A stretch of DNA of 64,000 nt. Source: Microterricola pindariensis (lineage in GTDB: Bacteria; Actinomycetota; Actinomycetes; Actinomycetales; Microbacteriaceae). Location: the NCBI RefSeq assembly GCF_002936985.1, contig NZ_MPZN01000015.1, forward strand, positions 1-64,000. Reading direction: 5' to 3'. Both the position numbers and the translations under genes were made by a program. Under the pieces are notes generated by a model, which was not told the DNA's origin, searched no databases, and was given only the letters and a program-made list of their open reading frames with translations. This document shows, one piece after another, positions 32,613 to 43,030 of the stretch. Every line of letters starts with the position of its first letter. The first letter of the stretch is position 1.

Positions 32613-33728
32613 ATGAGAATCTCAGTCCCCCGCGAGGTCAAGAACAACGAGTTCCGGGTGGCGATCACTCCCAGCTGCGTGCACGACCTGGTGAGCAACG
32701 GCCACGAGGTTTTCGTGCAGGCCAGCGCGGGCGTCGGCTCCGGCATCTCGGATGCCGACTACGCGGCCGCCGGGGCCAGGATCCTCGCCGACGCGGCGGA
32801 GACGTGGGCGACGGGCGAGCTGGTGCTCAAGGTGAAGGAGCCCGTCGAGAGCGAGTACGGCTTCTTCCGGCCGGGGCTCGTGCTCTTCACGTACCTGCAC
32901 CTGGCCGCGGAGGCCGCCCTCACCCGTGCCCTGCTGGAGCACGGGGTCACGGCCATCGCCTACGAGACGGTGCAGCTGGCCAACCGGTCGCTGCCGCTGC
33001 TCGCCCCGATGAGCGAGGTGGCCGGGCGGCTCGCCCCGATCGTGGGCGCCAACGCCATGTTGAAGCCGGCCGGCGGCCCCGGCCTGCTCGTGCCCGGTGT
33101 GCCGGGGACCCCGGCCGCCTCCGTGACGGTGCTCGGCGGCGGCGTCGCCGGCACCAGTGCCCTGCAGCTTGCGATCGGCATGGGCGCCCGGGTGACGGTG
33201 CTCGACACGAACCTCTTCCGGCTGCGCGAGCTGGACGCCCTCTATGGAGGGCGCATCACCACGATCGCCTCCAGCACCCTGGAGGTGGAGCGCGCGGTGA
33301 TCGCCAGCGACCTCGTCATCGGGTCCGTGCTCATCCCCGGCGCCAAGGCCCCCAAGCTTGTCAGCAATGAGATGGTCTCCCGGATGCGGCCGGGCAGCGT
33401 GCTCGTGGACATCGCCATCGACCAGGGCGGCTGCTTCGCCGACAGCCGCCCGACGACGCACGCCGACCCGACGTTCCTGGTGCACGGCTCGATCTTCTAC
33501 TGCGTCGCGAACATGCCGGGCGCCGTGCCGATCACCTCGACGTACGCCCTGACGAACGCGACGCTGCCCTACGTGCGCGCGGTGGCCAACCACGGCTGGC
33601 GCGCGGCGATGCAGGCCGACCCGGCGCTGGCCCGCGGCCTCAACGCGCACGACGGCGAGCTGTGCAACGCCGCCGTCGCCGCCGCCCACGGCCAGTCGGT
33701 GCGGGAGCTGGCCGCGATCCTGGCCTGA
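32613..33728 (+). CDS. ald: Alanine dehydrogenase
   Basis: A 371-residue enzyme from ATG 32613 with AAGGAG five bases upstream. It begins RISVPREVKNNEFRVAITP, with the catalytic Lys in LVLKVKEP near residue 75, His in TYLHLAAE near 95, the NAD motif VLGGGVAGTSA near 172 and a DIAIDQGGCF segment near 270. It interconverts alanine and pyruvate with NAD. The 7-bp tandem repeat downstream belongs to the region between this gene and the convergent FtsK/SpoIIIE gene. Confidence 0.95.
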   Translation: MRISVPREVKNNEFRVAITPSCVHDLVSNGHEVFVQASAGVGSGISDADYAAAGARILADAAETWATGELVLKVKEPVESEYGFFRPGLVLFTYLHLAAEAALTRALLEHGVTAIAYETVQLANRSLPLLAPMSEVAGRLAPIVGANAMLKPAGGPGLLVPGVPGTPAASVTVLGGGVAGTSALQLAIGMGARVTVLDTNLFRLRELDALYGGRITTIASSTLEVERAVIASDLVIGSVLIPGAKAPKLVSNEMVSRMRPGSVLVDIAIDQGGCFADSRPTTHADPTFLVHGSIFYCVANMPGAVPITSTYALTNATLPYVRAVANHGWRAAMQADPALARGLNAHDGELCNAAVAAAHGQSVRELAAILA

Positions 33729-33754
33729 GCCGCCGCGCGTCGGCCGCTCTGCGC

Positions 33755-33832
33755 CAGCCGCTAGCCGCTAGCCGCTAGCCGCTAGCCAAGCCACTAGCCA
33801 CTGGCCGCTGGCCGCCGGCCGCCGGCCGCTGC
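33755..33832. repeat. 7-bp tandem repeat region between ald and the FtsK/SpoIIIE gene
   Basis: AGCCGCT repeated about four times (from 33755), then diverged AGCCACT, GGCCGCT and GGCCGCC units up to 33832. The block ends 4 bases before the stop codon of the minus-strand FtsK/SpoIIIE gene (33836). Confidence 0.85.
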
Positions 33833-33835
33833 ACG

Positions 33836-36800
33836 TCACCCGATCCGCACCCGCTGCGCCCGGCCCTCCGGGTCGATCAGGATCGCCCGCAGCGCGCCGT
33901 CGCGGCGGGCGAGCAGCGGGGGCAGCTCGCGCAGCCGGGCCAGCGTGCGGAAGTCGGCCAGGCGGCACTCGTGGAAGAGGAGCCGCGCGCGCGGGCGGAG
34001 CCCGGCGAAGAGCCCCCAGCGCGCCTGCCACGCGTCGGGATCCCCGACGATCACGCGCACCCCCTCGCCCGGCCCGGCTGCCAGCAGGTCCAACTCGCCG
34101 AGCTCCACCACGCTGCCCGCGGAACCGTCCCACGGGCCATCCCATGGGCCGTCGCCCGCACCGTCCCCAGCGCCGAGGCCGCCGCCCACGGATCGGGCCC
34201 CGGTCGGGCCGGCGGATGCCACGAGCGCGCGCAGCGCGGGCAGCACCCGGGCCGGCGCCGAGGAGACCACGAGCAGCAGTTCCTGCCCGAGTTCGAGCGG
34301 CTCGTCCGGCCTGGCCTCCGCGGCCGCTCCGGACTCGCCCGGGCCGGCGCACTGCAGCTCGAGGCCGCGCCACTCGCCGCGCCCGGCCGGGGCGCTCTCC
34401 CTCCAGGTGGCGGCCTTCCCGCCCGCGCGCAGGTGCTCGCCCCGCTCCGCCTGCCGCAGCAACACCGTGGCGTCGAACAGGGCGCGGTGGGTCTGCAGCG
34501 CGCCCGAGACGCCGCGGCTGGCCAGGGCGATGCTGCGCCCGGTGCGCGCGCCCTCGCGCAGCGCGATGCCGAGCATCTCACCGGCCTCCGCCTGGTACTC
34601 GGCGGGCCACCGGGCCAGCACGGCATCCCAGTCGTCCAGGAGCAGCAGGCGCTTGGCGCCGGCGCTCGGCCACGGCTCGGTCGCCGAGATGAGTGCGTCC
34701 CAGTAGCCCTCCGGGTCCTCCGTGCCGCAGCGCTGCACCGCCCACCCGACGGCCGACGCCTGCTCGGCGAGGGCCCAGAGCACGCTGCTCCGCCCGCTGC
34801 GGGCGACGCCCAGCACGAGCAGCGGGCCGTGCTCGGCGGGCGCCCAGAGCGCCGGGCGCCGCCGCTGCCGCTCCGGCTCGTCCACGATGCCGAGCGTGAA
34901 TGCCGTGCCAGCCGCGGTGCCCGCGACCGGCCCCGATTCCGCCCCGAGCAGCGCGGCGGGCACCTCGGTGAGGTTCAACGCGTCGGGCAGCGGGGGCAGC
35001 CAGGGCCGTCGCACGCCGGCACCGGCCGCGCCGCCCGCACCGGCAGACCCCGGGCCGTCCGCCGAGCCGCCCACGGCCGCGTCGAGTGCTGTGCCGACGG
35101 CCCGCTCCAGCTCCTCCCGCTCGCTGATCGCCGACTGGAACTCGATCAGGCGCCCGTCGCCGGCGGCGACGATGGCCCGACCGGGTTTGCCGGGCGGAAG
35201 CAGGGCGGCGGAGTCGGTGCCGATGGTCGCCCTGCTGTCATCCCGGTTGTTGACCCGGAGCGAGATGCGCAGCGTGCAGTTGGCCAGCAGCGCGTCCCGC
35301 AGCACGCCGGCCGGCCGCTGCGTGCAGAGGATGAGGTGCATGCCGAGGGAACGCCCGCGGGCGGCGATGTCGACGAAGACCGCGTGCAGATCGGGTGCGC
35401 TGCCGAGCATCGCGGCGAACTCGTCGACGACGATCACCAGGCGCGGCAGCTGCCCGCGCACCGCCGGGTCGTCGATCTCGCGGGCCCGGACGGCGCGCAG
35501 GGTGCGCTCCCGGTGGCGCAGCTCGGCCTGCAGGCTGGCCAGCGCCCGGGCGGCCTCCGCCTCCTCGAGGTCGGTCAGCACCCCGACGCAGTGCGGCAGC
35601 CGGGCGAGCTCCCCGAACGCGGAGCCGCCCTTGAAGTCGACCAGCAACACCGAGAGCGCGCTGGGCGGGTAAGCCGCGGCCAGCGAGAGCACCCAACTGA
35701 CCAGCAGCTCGCTCTTGCCGCTTCCCGTCGTGCCGCCCACCAGGGCGTGCGGCCCGTTCGCGACGAGGTCGAGCTCGATCGGCCCACGCTGGGCGACCCC
35801 GAGCACGCAGCTGAGCCCGGCTCCGCGCCGGCCGAAGCGCTCCAAGTCGTGCAGGCGCACGAGGTCCGGCAATCGGGCCTCGACCGGCGCCACCCCGGCG
35901 CTCCCTGCGGCGCGGGCCAGCCGGCCGGCCGCGACGGCCGCCTGCTGCCGGCCGAGCAGCTCGGGCACCAGCCGGGTGCCGATCGCCCCGCCGCCCGTGC
36001 GGAGGAGCAGCGCCGACCGCGCCGATTCCACTCGGAGGATGCTCTGGCAGCCGGTCGGCAGCTCTTCGATCGAGTCGGCCACGGCCAGCAGGTGCGGCGG
36101 GGATCCGCCGGAGGATGCTTCTCCGCCGTGCGCGGGCACAGCCGGTTCCGCGCCGTCCACTCCCCCGGCCCGGTCCACGAGCAGCAGGCCCGCACCGCCC
36201 GGTGCCGCCACGCGGCAGTGCGGCAGGGCGGCGGCCCACTGCCACTCCGCACCGGGCGGCAGCTGCAGCGACACCGAGCCGGGGTGGGCGGAGCGCAGGA
36301 ATTGCAGCAGCAGGCCCCTGAGCACCGGCCGGGCGAGGGCGGCAGGGCCGACGACGCCGATGCCGCCGGCCAGGGGCTCCGTCACCGGTGCGTCCTGCAC
36401 GGTCTCCGCCCGGTCACAGATCTCGCGCAGCGCGCCGAGCGCGGCCCAGCCCGCCGGGTCCAGGTCGCCGGCGGCGCCGCCGGCCGGGGCCGGGTCGAGG
36501 CGCACCGAACTCGGCATCGGCCCGCTGCCCAGGGTGACGAGGCCGGGGCCCCGCCCCTGCCAGCGCCCGGCGTCCTCCTCGCCCGCCGCGATGTCCAGTG
36601 CCGACGGCGTCAACAGGCGTGCCGCGCGCCGCTCCTCGTCGTGCCGGGCCGCCAGCTGCCCGTCGAGCTCGGCCAGTTCGCTGTCGAATCGCGCTCGGGC
36701 GCGGCGCAACGCCCTCCTGCCCTGCCGCCTCCCGTCGAGCATGCCCGCCACGGCCACCACCGGCCCGAGCAGGGCGAAGAGCAGCACAAACGGTGAGTGG

Positions 36801-36946
36801 GTGAGCAGCCAGATGCCCCCGGCCGCCACGACGGGGGCGACGCTGGCCACGAGCGGGAAGGGCGTGCGCGCGGGCCGCTGCGGCAGGGCGGGAGCGGTGA
36901 GGGTGCCGGATGAGGGCCCCTGCCGCATCGGGGAGGACGGCGACAT
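33836..36946 (-). CDS. FtsK/SpoIIIE-type ATPase, EccC-like, with a degenerate second ATPase domain
   Basis: A 1036-residue protein from ATG 36946; GTG 37021 is an alternative that adds 25 residues. Two adjacent membrane helices lie at about residues 30-72. The main ATPase domain has Walker A GGTTGSGKSE near 405 and Walker B LVIVVDEFAAML near 505, with the FtsK-type CTQRPAGVL. A second domain has an altered Walker A (GVARSGRSSVL near 735) and Walker B LLLLDDWDAVL, so it is probably not a full ATPase. This is the layout of type VII secretion motor EccC, but no WXG100 or EccB/D/E genes are seen here. FHA proteins and a PP2C phosphatase lie upstream on the same strand, suggesting phospho-regulated export. 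Confidence 0.8.
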   Translation of the reverse strand: MSPSSPMRQGPSSGTLTAPALPQRPARTPFPLVASVAPVVAAGGIWLLTHSPFVLLFALLGPVVAVAGMLDGRRQGRRALRRARARFDSELAELDGQLAARHDEERRAARLLTPSALDIAAGEEDAGRWQGRGPGLVTLGSGPMPSSVRLDPAPAGGAAGDLDPAGWAALGALREICDRAETVQDAPVTEPLAGGIGVVGPAALARPVLRGLLLQFLRSAHPGSVSLQLPPGAEWQWAAALPHCRVAAPGGAGLLLVDRAGGVDGAEPAVPAHGGEASSGGSPPHLLAVADSIEELPTGCQSILRVESARSALLLRTGGGAIGTRLVPELLGRQQAAVAAGRLARAAGSAGVAPVEARLPDLVRLHDLERFGRRGAGLSCVLGVAQRGPIELDLVANGPHALVGGTTGSGKSELLVSWVLSLAAAYPPSALSVLLVDFKGGSAFGELARLPHCVGVLTDLEEAEAARALASLQAELRHRERTLRAVRAREIDDPAVRGQLPRLVIVVDEFAAMLGSAPDLHAVFVDIAARGRSLGMHLILCTQRPAGVLRDALLANCTLRISLRVNNRDDSRATIGTDSAALLPPGKPGRAIVAAGDGRLIEFQSAISEREELERAVGTALDAAVGGSADGPGSAGAGGAAGAGVRRPWLPPLPDALNLTEVPAALLGAESGPVAGTAAGTAFTLGIVDEPERQRRRPALWAPAEHGPLLVLGVARSGRSSVLWALAEQASAVGWAVQRCGTEDPEGYWDALISATEPWPSAGAKRLLLLDDWDAVLARWPAEYQAEAGEMLGIALREGARTGRSIALASRGVSGALQTHRALFDATVLLRQAERGEHLRAGGKAATWRESAPAGRGEWRGLELQCAGPGESGAAAEARPDEPLELGQELLLVVSSAPARVLPALRALVASAGPTGARSVGGGLGAGDGAGDGPWDGPWDGSAGSVVELGELDLLAAGPGEGVRVIVGDPDAWQARWGLFAGLRPRARLLFHECRLADFRTLARLRELPPLLARRDGALRAILIDPEGRAQRVRIG

Positions 36947-37097
36947 GATCGCAGTCGACCACCGGCTGCCGCCGCCGTCACCCCTCTCGTGCCCGGCGGT
37001 GCAGAACTCCGCGCGCGGCACGGGCTGTGCACAACAGGGCGTGGCGCTCAGGATGGGTGCGCCCGGGAAGCGTTGACACAGGAGTCAGTGACGCTGC

Positions 37098-37142
37098 CCT
37101 CGTTGACGCAGGCCTCGTTGCCGCACGCCTCGTTGACGCAGT
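37098..37142. repeat. 15-bp tandem repeat, three units, 3' of the zinc-ribbon FHA gene
   Basis: CCTCGTTGACGCAGG at 37098, 37113 (variant) and 37128, with partial matches on both sides to about 37160. It lies between the stop of the FHA gene (37168) and the start of the FtsK/SpoIIIE gene. On the minus strand, in frame with the FHA gene but after its TGA, the repeat would encode VNEAC/GNEAC units. Confidence 0.85.
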
Positions 37143-37167
37143 GCCAATCGACGCAGGACTCGCGCGC

Positions 37168-37761
37168 TCAGGCGACGACGAAGAACTGCTCGCCGATCTC
37201 GACCCGGGTGCCCCGGCCGGCCAGGTAGCGGCGCCCGGCCTCGCAGAGGGTCACGGTGCCGTCCGCGCGACGCAGCACGGTGCCGTTGCCGGAGGCGCGG
37301 TCGCAGACCCAGAGCTCGCCGTCGTGCTGGCCGAACTCGAGGTGGGTCTTGGAGACAGAGCGCCCGGCATCCGTGATCTGGACCAGATGATCGAAGCGCT
37401 CGTTCGCTGCGGGCAGCGGGCGGCGTCCGATCAGGCCGCTGCCGCTGACGTCGAAGGTCTCTCCGGTGCTGAACTGCAGCACGAAGCTGATGCCGGAGAC
37501 CGCGCTGCGCGGTTCGCTGACGGCCGGCTCGGTGCCGGCGGGGGCCTCGGCGGCGGGCTCGGTCGGCGCTGTCGGGGCGTCCAGCGAGATGCTGACGATG
37601 CCGGTGGTCTGCCGTGGGCGGATCGGCTGGATCACGGTCGTGTCGGTCGGGCGGGCGTCGGTGCGCTGGCGCGACTGGGGGGTCGCGCTGGTCGAGCTGC
37701 CGCATTCGCCGCAGAAGAGGGCGTCGCTCGGGAGCTCCGCACCGCAGATCTGGCAGTTCAC
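37168..37761 (-). CDS. Zinc-ribbon FHA-domain protein
   Basis: A 197-residue protein starting at GTG 37761, overlapping the PP2C stop by 4 bases. Residues 3-20 form a zinc ribbon with two CXXC pairs (CQICG, CGECG). After a Thr/Pro-rich linker, which could be phosphorylated, an FHA domain occupies about residues 105-195: GRRPLPA, then SVSKTHLEFG, DRASGNGT and VEIGEQFFV. FHA domains bind phosphothreonine. In this operon it is a likely adaptor between Ser/Thr kinases, the PP2C phosphatase and the EccC-like ATPase. No kinase gene is in the block. Confidence 0.88.
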   Translation of the reverse strand: MNCQICGAELPSDALFCGECGSSTSATPQSRQRTDARPTDTTVIQPIRPRQTTGIVSISLDAPTAPTEPAAEAPAGTEPAVSEPRSAVSGISFVLQFSTGETFDVSGSGLIGRRPLPAANERFDHLVQITDAGRSVSKTHLEFGQHDGELWVCDRASGNGTVLRRADGTVTLCEAGRRYLAGRGTRVEIGEQFFVVA

Positions 37762-38639
37762 GATCGCTCTCCTTCCATCCCCCCAGCGTACTGGCTGCCG
37801 GCGGGCTTCACCGCGACCACGTCGACGACGACCACCGTCACGTTGTCGCGCCCGCCGTTGCCGAGGGCCGCCCCGACCAGTTCCGCCGCGGCATCGGCAG
37901 GGCGCGGGTTGGCCATCAGAAAATGCCGGATGCCGTAATTCGTCAGTTCCTTGGTGAGCCCGTCCGAGCAGATCAGCAGGCGCACGCCGGGCTCGACCGC
38001 GAGCAGCTGGTAGTCGGGGACGGGGGCCTCGTGGAAGCCGACGGCCCGGGTGATGACGTTGCTGTGCGGGTGGACCTCGGCCTCTTCCGGCGTGATGTGG
38101 CCGGAGTCGATGAGCTCCTGCACCACGGAGTGGTCACGGGTCAGCTGCTCCAGTTGGCCGGCGCGCAGCGCGTAGACCCGGGAGTCGCCGATGTTGAACA
38201 CCAGCCAGGCGGCATCCGCCCCGGCGGTCGTCGTGATCGCGGCCCCCGTCACCGTCGTGCCCGAGCCGGAATCCGTGAGCCCGACCTGGTGGTGCATGTC
38301 CTGCACGGCGAGGCGGAGGGCCTCGTCGATCGCGGCGGGGCCGACGGCACTCTCGCCGGTGTGCTCGGCGAGCCGGCTCACGACGGCGGCGCTCGCGACG
38401 TCCCCCGCCGAGTGGCCGCCCATCCCGTCGGCGACGGCGAAGATCGGCGTCGCAGCCAAGAAGCTGTCCTCGTTGGCCTCGCGGCGGCGCCCCGTGTCGG
38501 TGAGCGCGGCCCAGGCCAGCGTGATCTCCGTGCCGTTCGGGGTCGAGAATGTCTCGGTGTGGCCGATGTGTTCCTGGCCGTTCTGAATCACCTGGTGCGC
38601 CTTTGCTAGGTGGTGGGTGGGATCCAACTTTATCGCCAC
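37758..38639 (-). CDS. PP2C-family Ser/Thr protein phosphatase
   Basis: A 293-residue protein from GTG 38639 (VAIKLDPT), overlapping the upstream FHA gene by 10 bases. PP2C motifs: ALTDTGRRREANEDSFLA near residue 45, VADGMGGHSAGDVAS near 72, LVFNIGDSRVYALR near 145, TRDHSVVQELID, ICSDGLTKEL near 225 and GRDNVTVVVV near 270. The aspartates in ADGMGG, SDGL and RDNVT bind the two metals. It removes phosphate from Ser/Thr in cytoplasmic signalling. No transmembrane segment is present, unlike PstP of the cell-division locus. Confidence 0.92.
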   Translation of the reverse strand: MAIKLDPTHHLAKAHQVIQNGQEHIGHTETFSTPNGTEITLAWAALTDTGRRREANEDSFLAATPIFAVADGMGGHSAGDVASAAVVSRLAEHTGESAVGPAAIDEALRLAVQDMHHQVGLTDSGSGTTVTGAAITTTAGADAAWLVFNIGDSRVYALRAGQLEQLTRDHSVVQELIDSGHITPEEAEVHPHSNVITRAVGFHEAPVPDYQLLAVEPGVRLLICSDGLTKELTNYGIRHFLMANPRPADAAAELVGAALGNGGRDNVTVVVVDVVAVKPAGSQYAGGMEGERS

Positions 38640-39588
38640 CTGGCGGCCCCATCGGCCGAATGCGGCAGCAACTCGACCACCACGCCGTCTCCGAGCAGGA
38701 TTCTGCTGCCCGGCACGACGACGGTGGCGACCCCGGCCTGCAGGTGCAACTGGGCGCCGTCCGGCAGCTCGACGAGGGTGCCGTTGGTCGAATGCAGGTC
38801 GGTCACGACCACGTCCTCCCCGCGCGGGCCGAGCAGGATGTGGGTCGCGGAGACCTCCTGCGCGGGCGAGACCACGGTGATCAGCCGGGCGGTGCCCTGG
38901 CCGAGCGCGGTGGCGCGCGGGCGCCGGCCGATGTAGCTGTCGACATCGAGCACGAAGATCTCCCCGGCGATGCGCATCCGGGGCGCGGCGGCCTCCCCGC
39001 CTGCCGGCCCCTCCTCGGCATCGCCCGGCACGCCCAGCACCAGGTCGAGCCGGCGGCCGTGCAGCGCGCTGCCCTGCTGGGCGCCGCCCTGCTCCGCCCA
39101 CTGCCCGTCTCCGTCGACGCTCGCCGTCGCGCCGCGCGGCGGCAGTTCGGCCGCGGTGATCGGGCGGGCATTCTCGACCGAGAAGGAGAGCGCCCTCACC
39201 TCGCGGAAGTCGGCGAGCAGCCAGGGGCGGATGCCGCGGCTCGTGAGCCGGCTGGGTCCGCCGCTGCCGAACACATCGACGGCGGCGCTCCCGCGCACGA
39301 TGACGCTGACGGTGCCCTCCGCGCCGTCCCCGGCGGTGCCGTCGATGTCCGCCGCCAGCTCGACGACGGCGAAGTCCTCAACGGCGTTCTCGCCCTGCAG
39401 CGGGATCACGGCGAGCACGCGCTCCAGCGTGCCCTCAGCGGCGCCGCGGAGGCCCAGCAGCGCGTCGAGCACCGGCTCCGGCGTGCTGCCGGGCACCGCC
39501 GCCACCCAGCTCTGGGCGATGACGTAGTTCCAGAGCGTGCTCGGGTCGACACCCTGCACGTCTGGGACTGCGCGCCACCGCGGGGCAC

Positions 39589-39592
<4 letters not shown>
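38630..39592 (-). CDS. FHA-domain protein
   Basis: A 320-residue protein from ATG 39592, overlapping the aldehyde dehydrogenase stop by 4 bases (ATGA). The FHA domain is C-terminal, about residues 210-310: YIGRRPRA, VSATHILLG, VTDLHSTNGTLVELP and LGDGVVVELLP. The N-terminal 190 residues are a separate region with no motif I recognise (LWNYVIAQSWVAAVPGSTPEP). Such proteins occur in actinobacterial type VII-secretion-like clusters. It should read phosphothreonine marks and work with the adjacent PP2C phosphatase. Confidence 0.85.
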
Positions 39593-41022
<1,430 letters not shown>

Positions 41023-41111
41023 GGCCAACATCCTAGGCTGCTCCTGCATCAGGATCGAGCCCGCTATTCGATGGAATCAGTCGAAGATGTGCCTTTCAAC
41101 CACGGATTCCC

Positions 41112-41140
41112 TTGTCAGAGTGGCCTCGCACTGACAGAAT
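41112..41140 (+). promoter_or_regulatory. Predicted promoter of the Lrp/AsnC regulator gene
   Basis: TTGTCA (41112-41117), 17 bp, CAGAAT (41135-41140), then 6 bases to ATG 41147. This predicts a leaderless message. The intergenic region is shared with the divergent aldehyde dehydrogenase promoter (TAGGAT, 41030-41035 on the minus strand). Confidence 0.65.
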
Positions 41141-41146
41141 CAAGCC

Positions 41147-41629
41147 ATGAGCACGCAGGGTCGCATATCTCCGGTCAAGCCGGTGCAGCTGGATGCTGTC
41201 TCCAAGGCGATCATCGAGCAGCTGCAGGTCGACGGCCGACGCAGCTACGCCGAGATCGGCAAGGCCGTCGGCCTCAGCGAGGCCGCCGTTCGCCAGCGGG
41301 TGCAAAAGCTCACGGATGCCGGGGCGATGCAGGTCGTCGCCGTCACCGACCCGATGCAACTCGGTTTCTTCCGCCAAGCGATGATCGGCATCCGGGCCAG
41401 CGGCGACACCCGCGTGCTCGCCGATGCCATCTCCGCTCTCAGCTCCGTCGACTACGTCGTGCTCACGGCTGGCAGCTTCGATCTTCTGGTTGAGGTCGTC
41501 TGCGAGGACGACGAGGAGCTGCTCACTCTGCTGAACACGCAGATCCGCAACCTGGACGGCGTGATGAGCACCGAAACGTTCGTCTATCTCCGACTTCACA
41601 AGCAGTTGTACAACTGGGGAACACGGTAA
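41147..41629 (+). CDS. Lrp/AsnC-family transcriptional regulator
   Basis: A 160-residue protein. The N-terminal winged HTH is at about residues 18-60 (LDAVSKAIIEQLQVDGRRSYAEIGKAVGLSEAAVRQRVQKL) and the RAM effector domain follows (about 75-150, VDYVVLTAGSFDLLVEVVCEDDEELL). It lies 3 bases before the aminotransferase gene and faces the divergent aldehyde dehydrogenase gene, so it most likely senses an amine or amino acid and controls both units. Its own transcript appears leaderless. Confidence 0.93.
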   Translation: MSTQGRISPVKPVQLDAVSKAIIEQLQVDGRRSYAEIGKAVGLSEAAVRQRVQKLTDAGAMQVVAVTDPMQLGFFRQAMIGIRASGDTRVLADAISALSSVDYVVLTAGSFDLLVEVVCEDDEELLTLLNTQIRNLDGVMSTETFVYLRLHKQLYNWGTR

Positions 41630-41632
41630 ATC

Positions 41633-43030
41633 ATGGGAATCTCAACTCGTCCGCAGCTCAGCGAAGAGCAACTCCAGCAGAAGGCCAAAGACCACCTCTG
41701 GATGCACTTCACCCGCCAGTCCGGCTTCGAGCAGAACGATGTGCCGATCATCACCAGGGGTGAGGGCCACCACATCTTCGACTCGAAGGGCAAGAAGTAC
41801 TTCGACGGCCTCTCCGGGTTGTTCGTCGTGAACGCGGGCCACGGCCGCAAGCGCCTGGCCGAGGTCGCGGCCAAGCAGGCGGAGGAGCTCGCCTTCTTCC
41901 CGCTGTGGTCCTACGCCCACCCCTCTGCGATCGAGCTGGCCGACCGGCTGGCCGACTACGCGCCGGGCGACCTGAACAAGGTGTTCTTCTCCACCGGCGG
42001 CGGCGAGGCCGTCGAGACGGCGTTCAAGCTCGCCAAGTACTACTGGAAGCTGCAGGGCCGCCCCACCAAGCACAAGGTGATCTCGCGCGCCGTCGCCTAC
42101 CACGGCACACCGCAGGGCGCCCTCGCCATCACCGGCATCCCGGCGATGAAGGAGATGTTCGAGCCCATCACGCCCGGCGGCTTCCGGGTGCCGAACACCA
42201 ACTTCTACCGGGCCGGCGAGGTCGGCGCCCCGAGTGATGACCTGGAGCAGTTCGGCGTCTGGGCGGCCAACCGCATCGAGGAGATGATCCAGTTCGAGGG
42301 CCCGGAGACCGTCGCGGCCGTGTTCCTGGAGCCGGTGCAGAACTCGGGCGGCTGCTTCCCGCCGCCTCCCGGCTACTTCCAGCGCGTGCGCGAGATCTGC
42401 GACAAGTACGACGTGCTGCTGGTCAGCGACGAGGTCATCTGCGCCTTCGGCCGGATCGGCCACATGTTCGCCTGCGACCAGTACGGCTACGTGCCGGACA
42501 TGATCACCTGCGCCAAGGGCATGACCAGCGGCTACTCCCCGATCGGCGCGACCATCGTGAGCGACCGCATCTACGAGCCGTTCTCCAAGGGCGACACGAC
42601 GTTCTACCACGGCTACACCTTCGGCGGTCACCCCGTCTCGGCCGCGGTGGCACTGGAGAACCTGGACATCTTCGAGGAGGAGAAGCTCAACGAACGCGTC
42701 CGCGAGAACTCCCCCTTGTTCCGGGCCTCGCTGGAGACGCTGCTCGACCTCCCGATCGTCGGCGATGTGCGCGGCGACGGCTACTTCTTCGGCATCGAGC
42801 TGGTCAAGGACAAGGCGACGAAGGAGACCTTCAACGATGAGGAGTCCGAGCGACTGCTGCGCGGCTTCCTCTCCAAGGGCCTCTACGACGCCGGCCTGTA
42901 CTGCCGGGCCGACGACCGCGGCGACCCCGTCGTGCAGCTGGCGCCGCCGCTGACCATCGGGCCGGCCGAGTTCACCGAGATCACCGACATCCTGCGCGGT
43001 GTGTTGAGCGAGGCGTGGTCGCGGCTCTGA
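41633..43030 (+). CDS. Class III aminotransferase (putrescine/beta-alanine-pyruvate type)
   Basis: A 465-residue fold-type I PLP enzyme from ATG 41633. Motifs: GLSGLFVVNAGHGRK near residue 60, FFSTGGGEAVETAFKLA near 120, VISRAVAYHGTPQGAL near 150, the DEVICAFGR cofactor Asp near 265, and the catalytic Lys in TCAKGMTSGYSPIGA near 290. Members transfer the amino group of putrescine, GABA or beta-alanine to pyruvate. It overlaps the FAD oxidase by 16 bases, so both are made together. The exact amine is inferred from the neighbouring aldehyde dehydrogenase. Confidence 0.9.
   Translation: MGISTRPQLSEEQLQQKAKDHLWMHFTRQSGFEQNDVPIITRGEGHHIFDSKGKKYFDGLSGLFVVNAGHGRKRLAEVAAKQAEELAFFPLWSYAHPSAIELADRLADYAPGDLNKVFFSTGGGEAVETAFKLAKYYWKLQGRPTKHKVISRAVAYHGTPQGALAITGIPAMKEMFEPITPGGFRVPNTNFYRAGEVGAPSDDLEQFGVWAANRIEEMIQFEGPETVAAVFLEPVQNSGGCFPPPPGYFQRVREICDKYDVLLVSDEVICAFGRIGHMFACDQYGYVPDMITCAKGMTSGYSPIGATIVSDRIYEPFSKGDTTFYHGYTFGGHPVSAAVALENLDIFEEEKLNERVRENSPLFRASLETLLDLPIVGDVRGDGYFFGIELVKDKATKETFNDEESERLLRGFLSKGLYDAGLYCRADDRGDPVVQLAPPLTIGPAEFTEITDILRGVLSEAWSRL

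Noticed and set aside
33971-36796. Open frame of about 940 codons on the plus strand inside the FtsK/SpoIIIE gene
   Set aside because: It is antisense to a gene with clear Walker motifs; no domain or codon pattern supports it.
33836-37021. Calling the FtsK/SpoIIIE protein a DNA translocase of cell division (FtsK)
   Set aside because: It lacks the four-helix N-terminus and gamma domain, and has a second degenerate ATPase domain and FHA/PP2C neighbours, which fit an EccC-like motor better.
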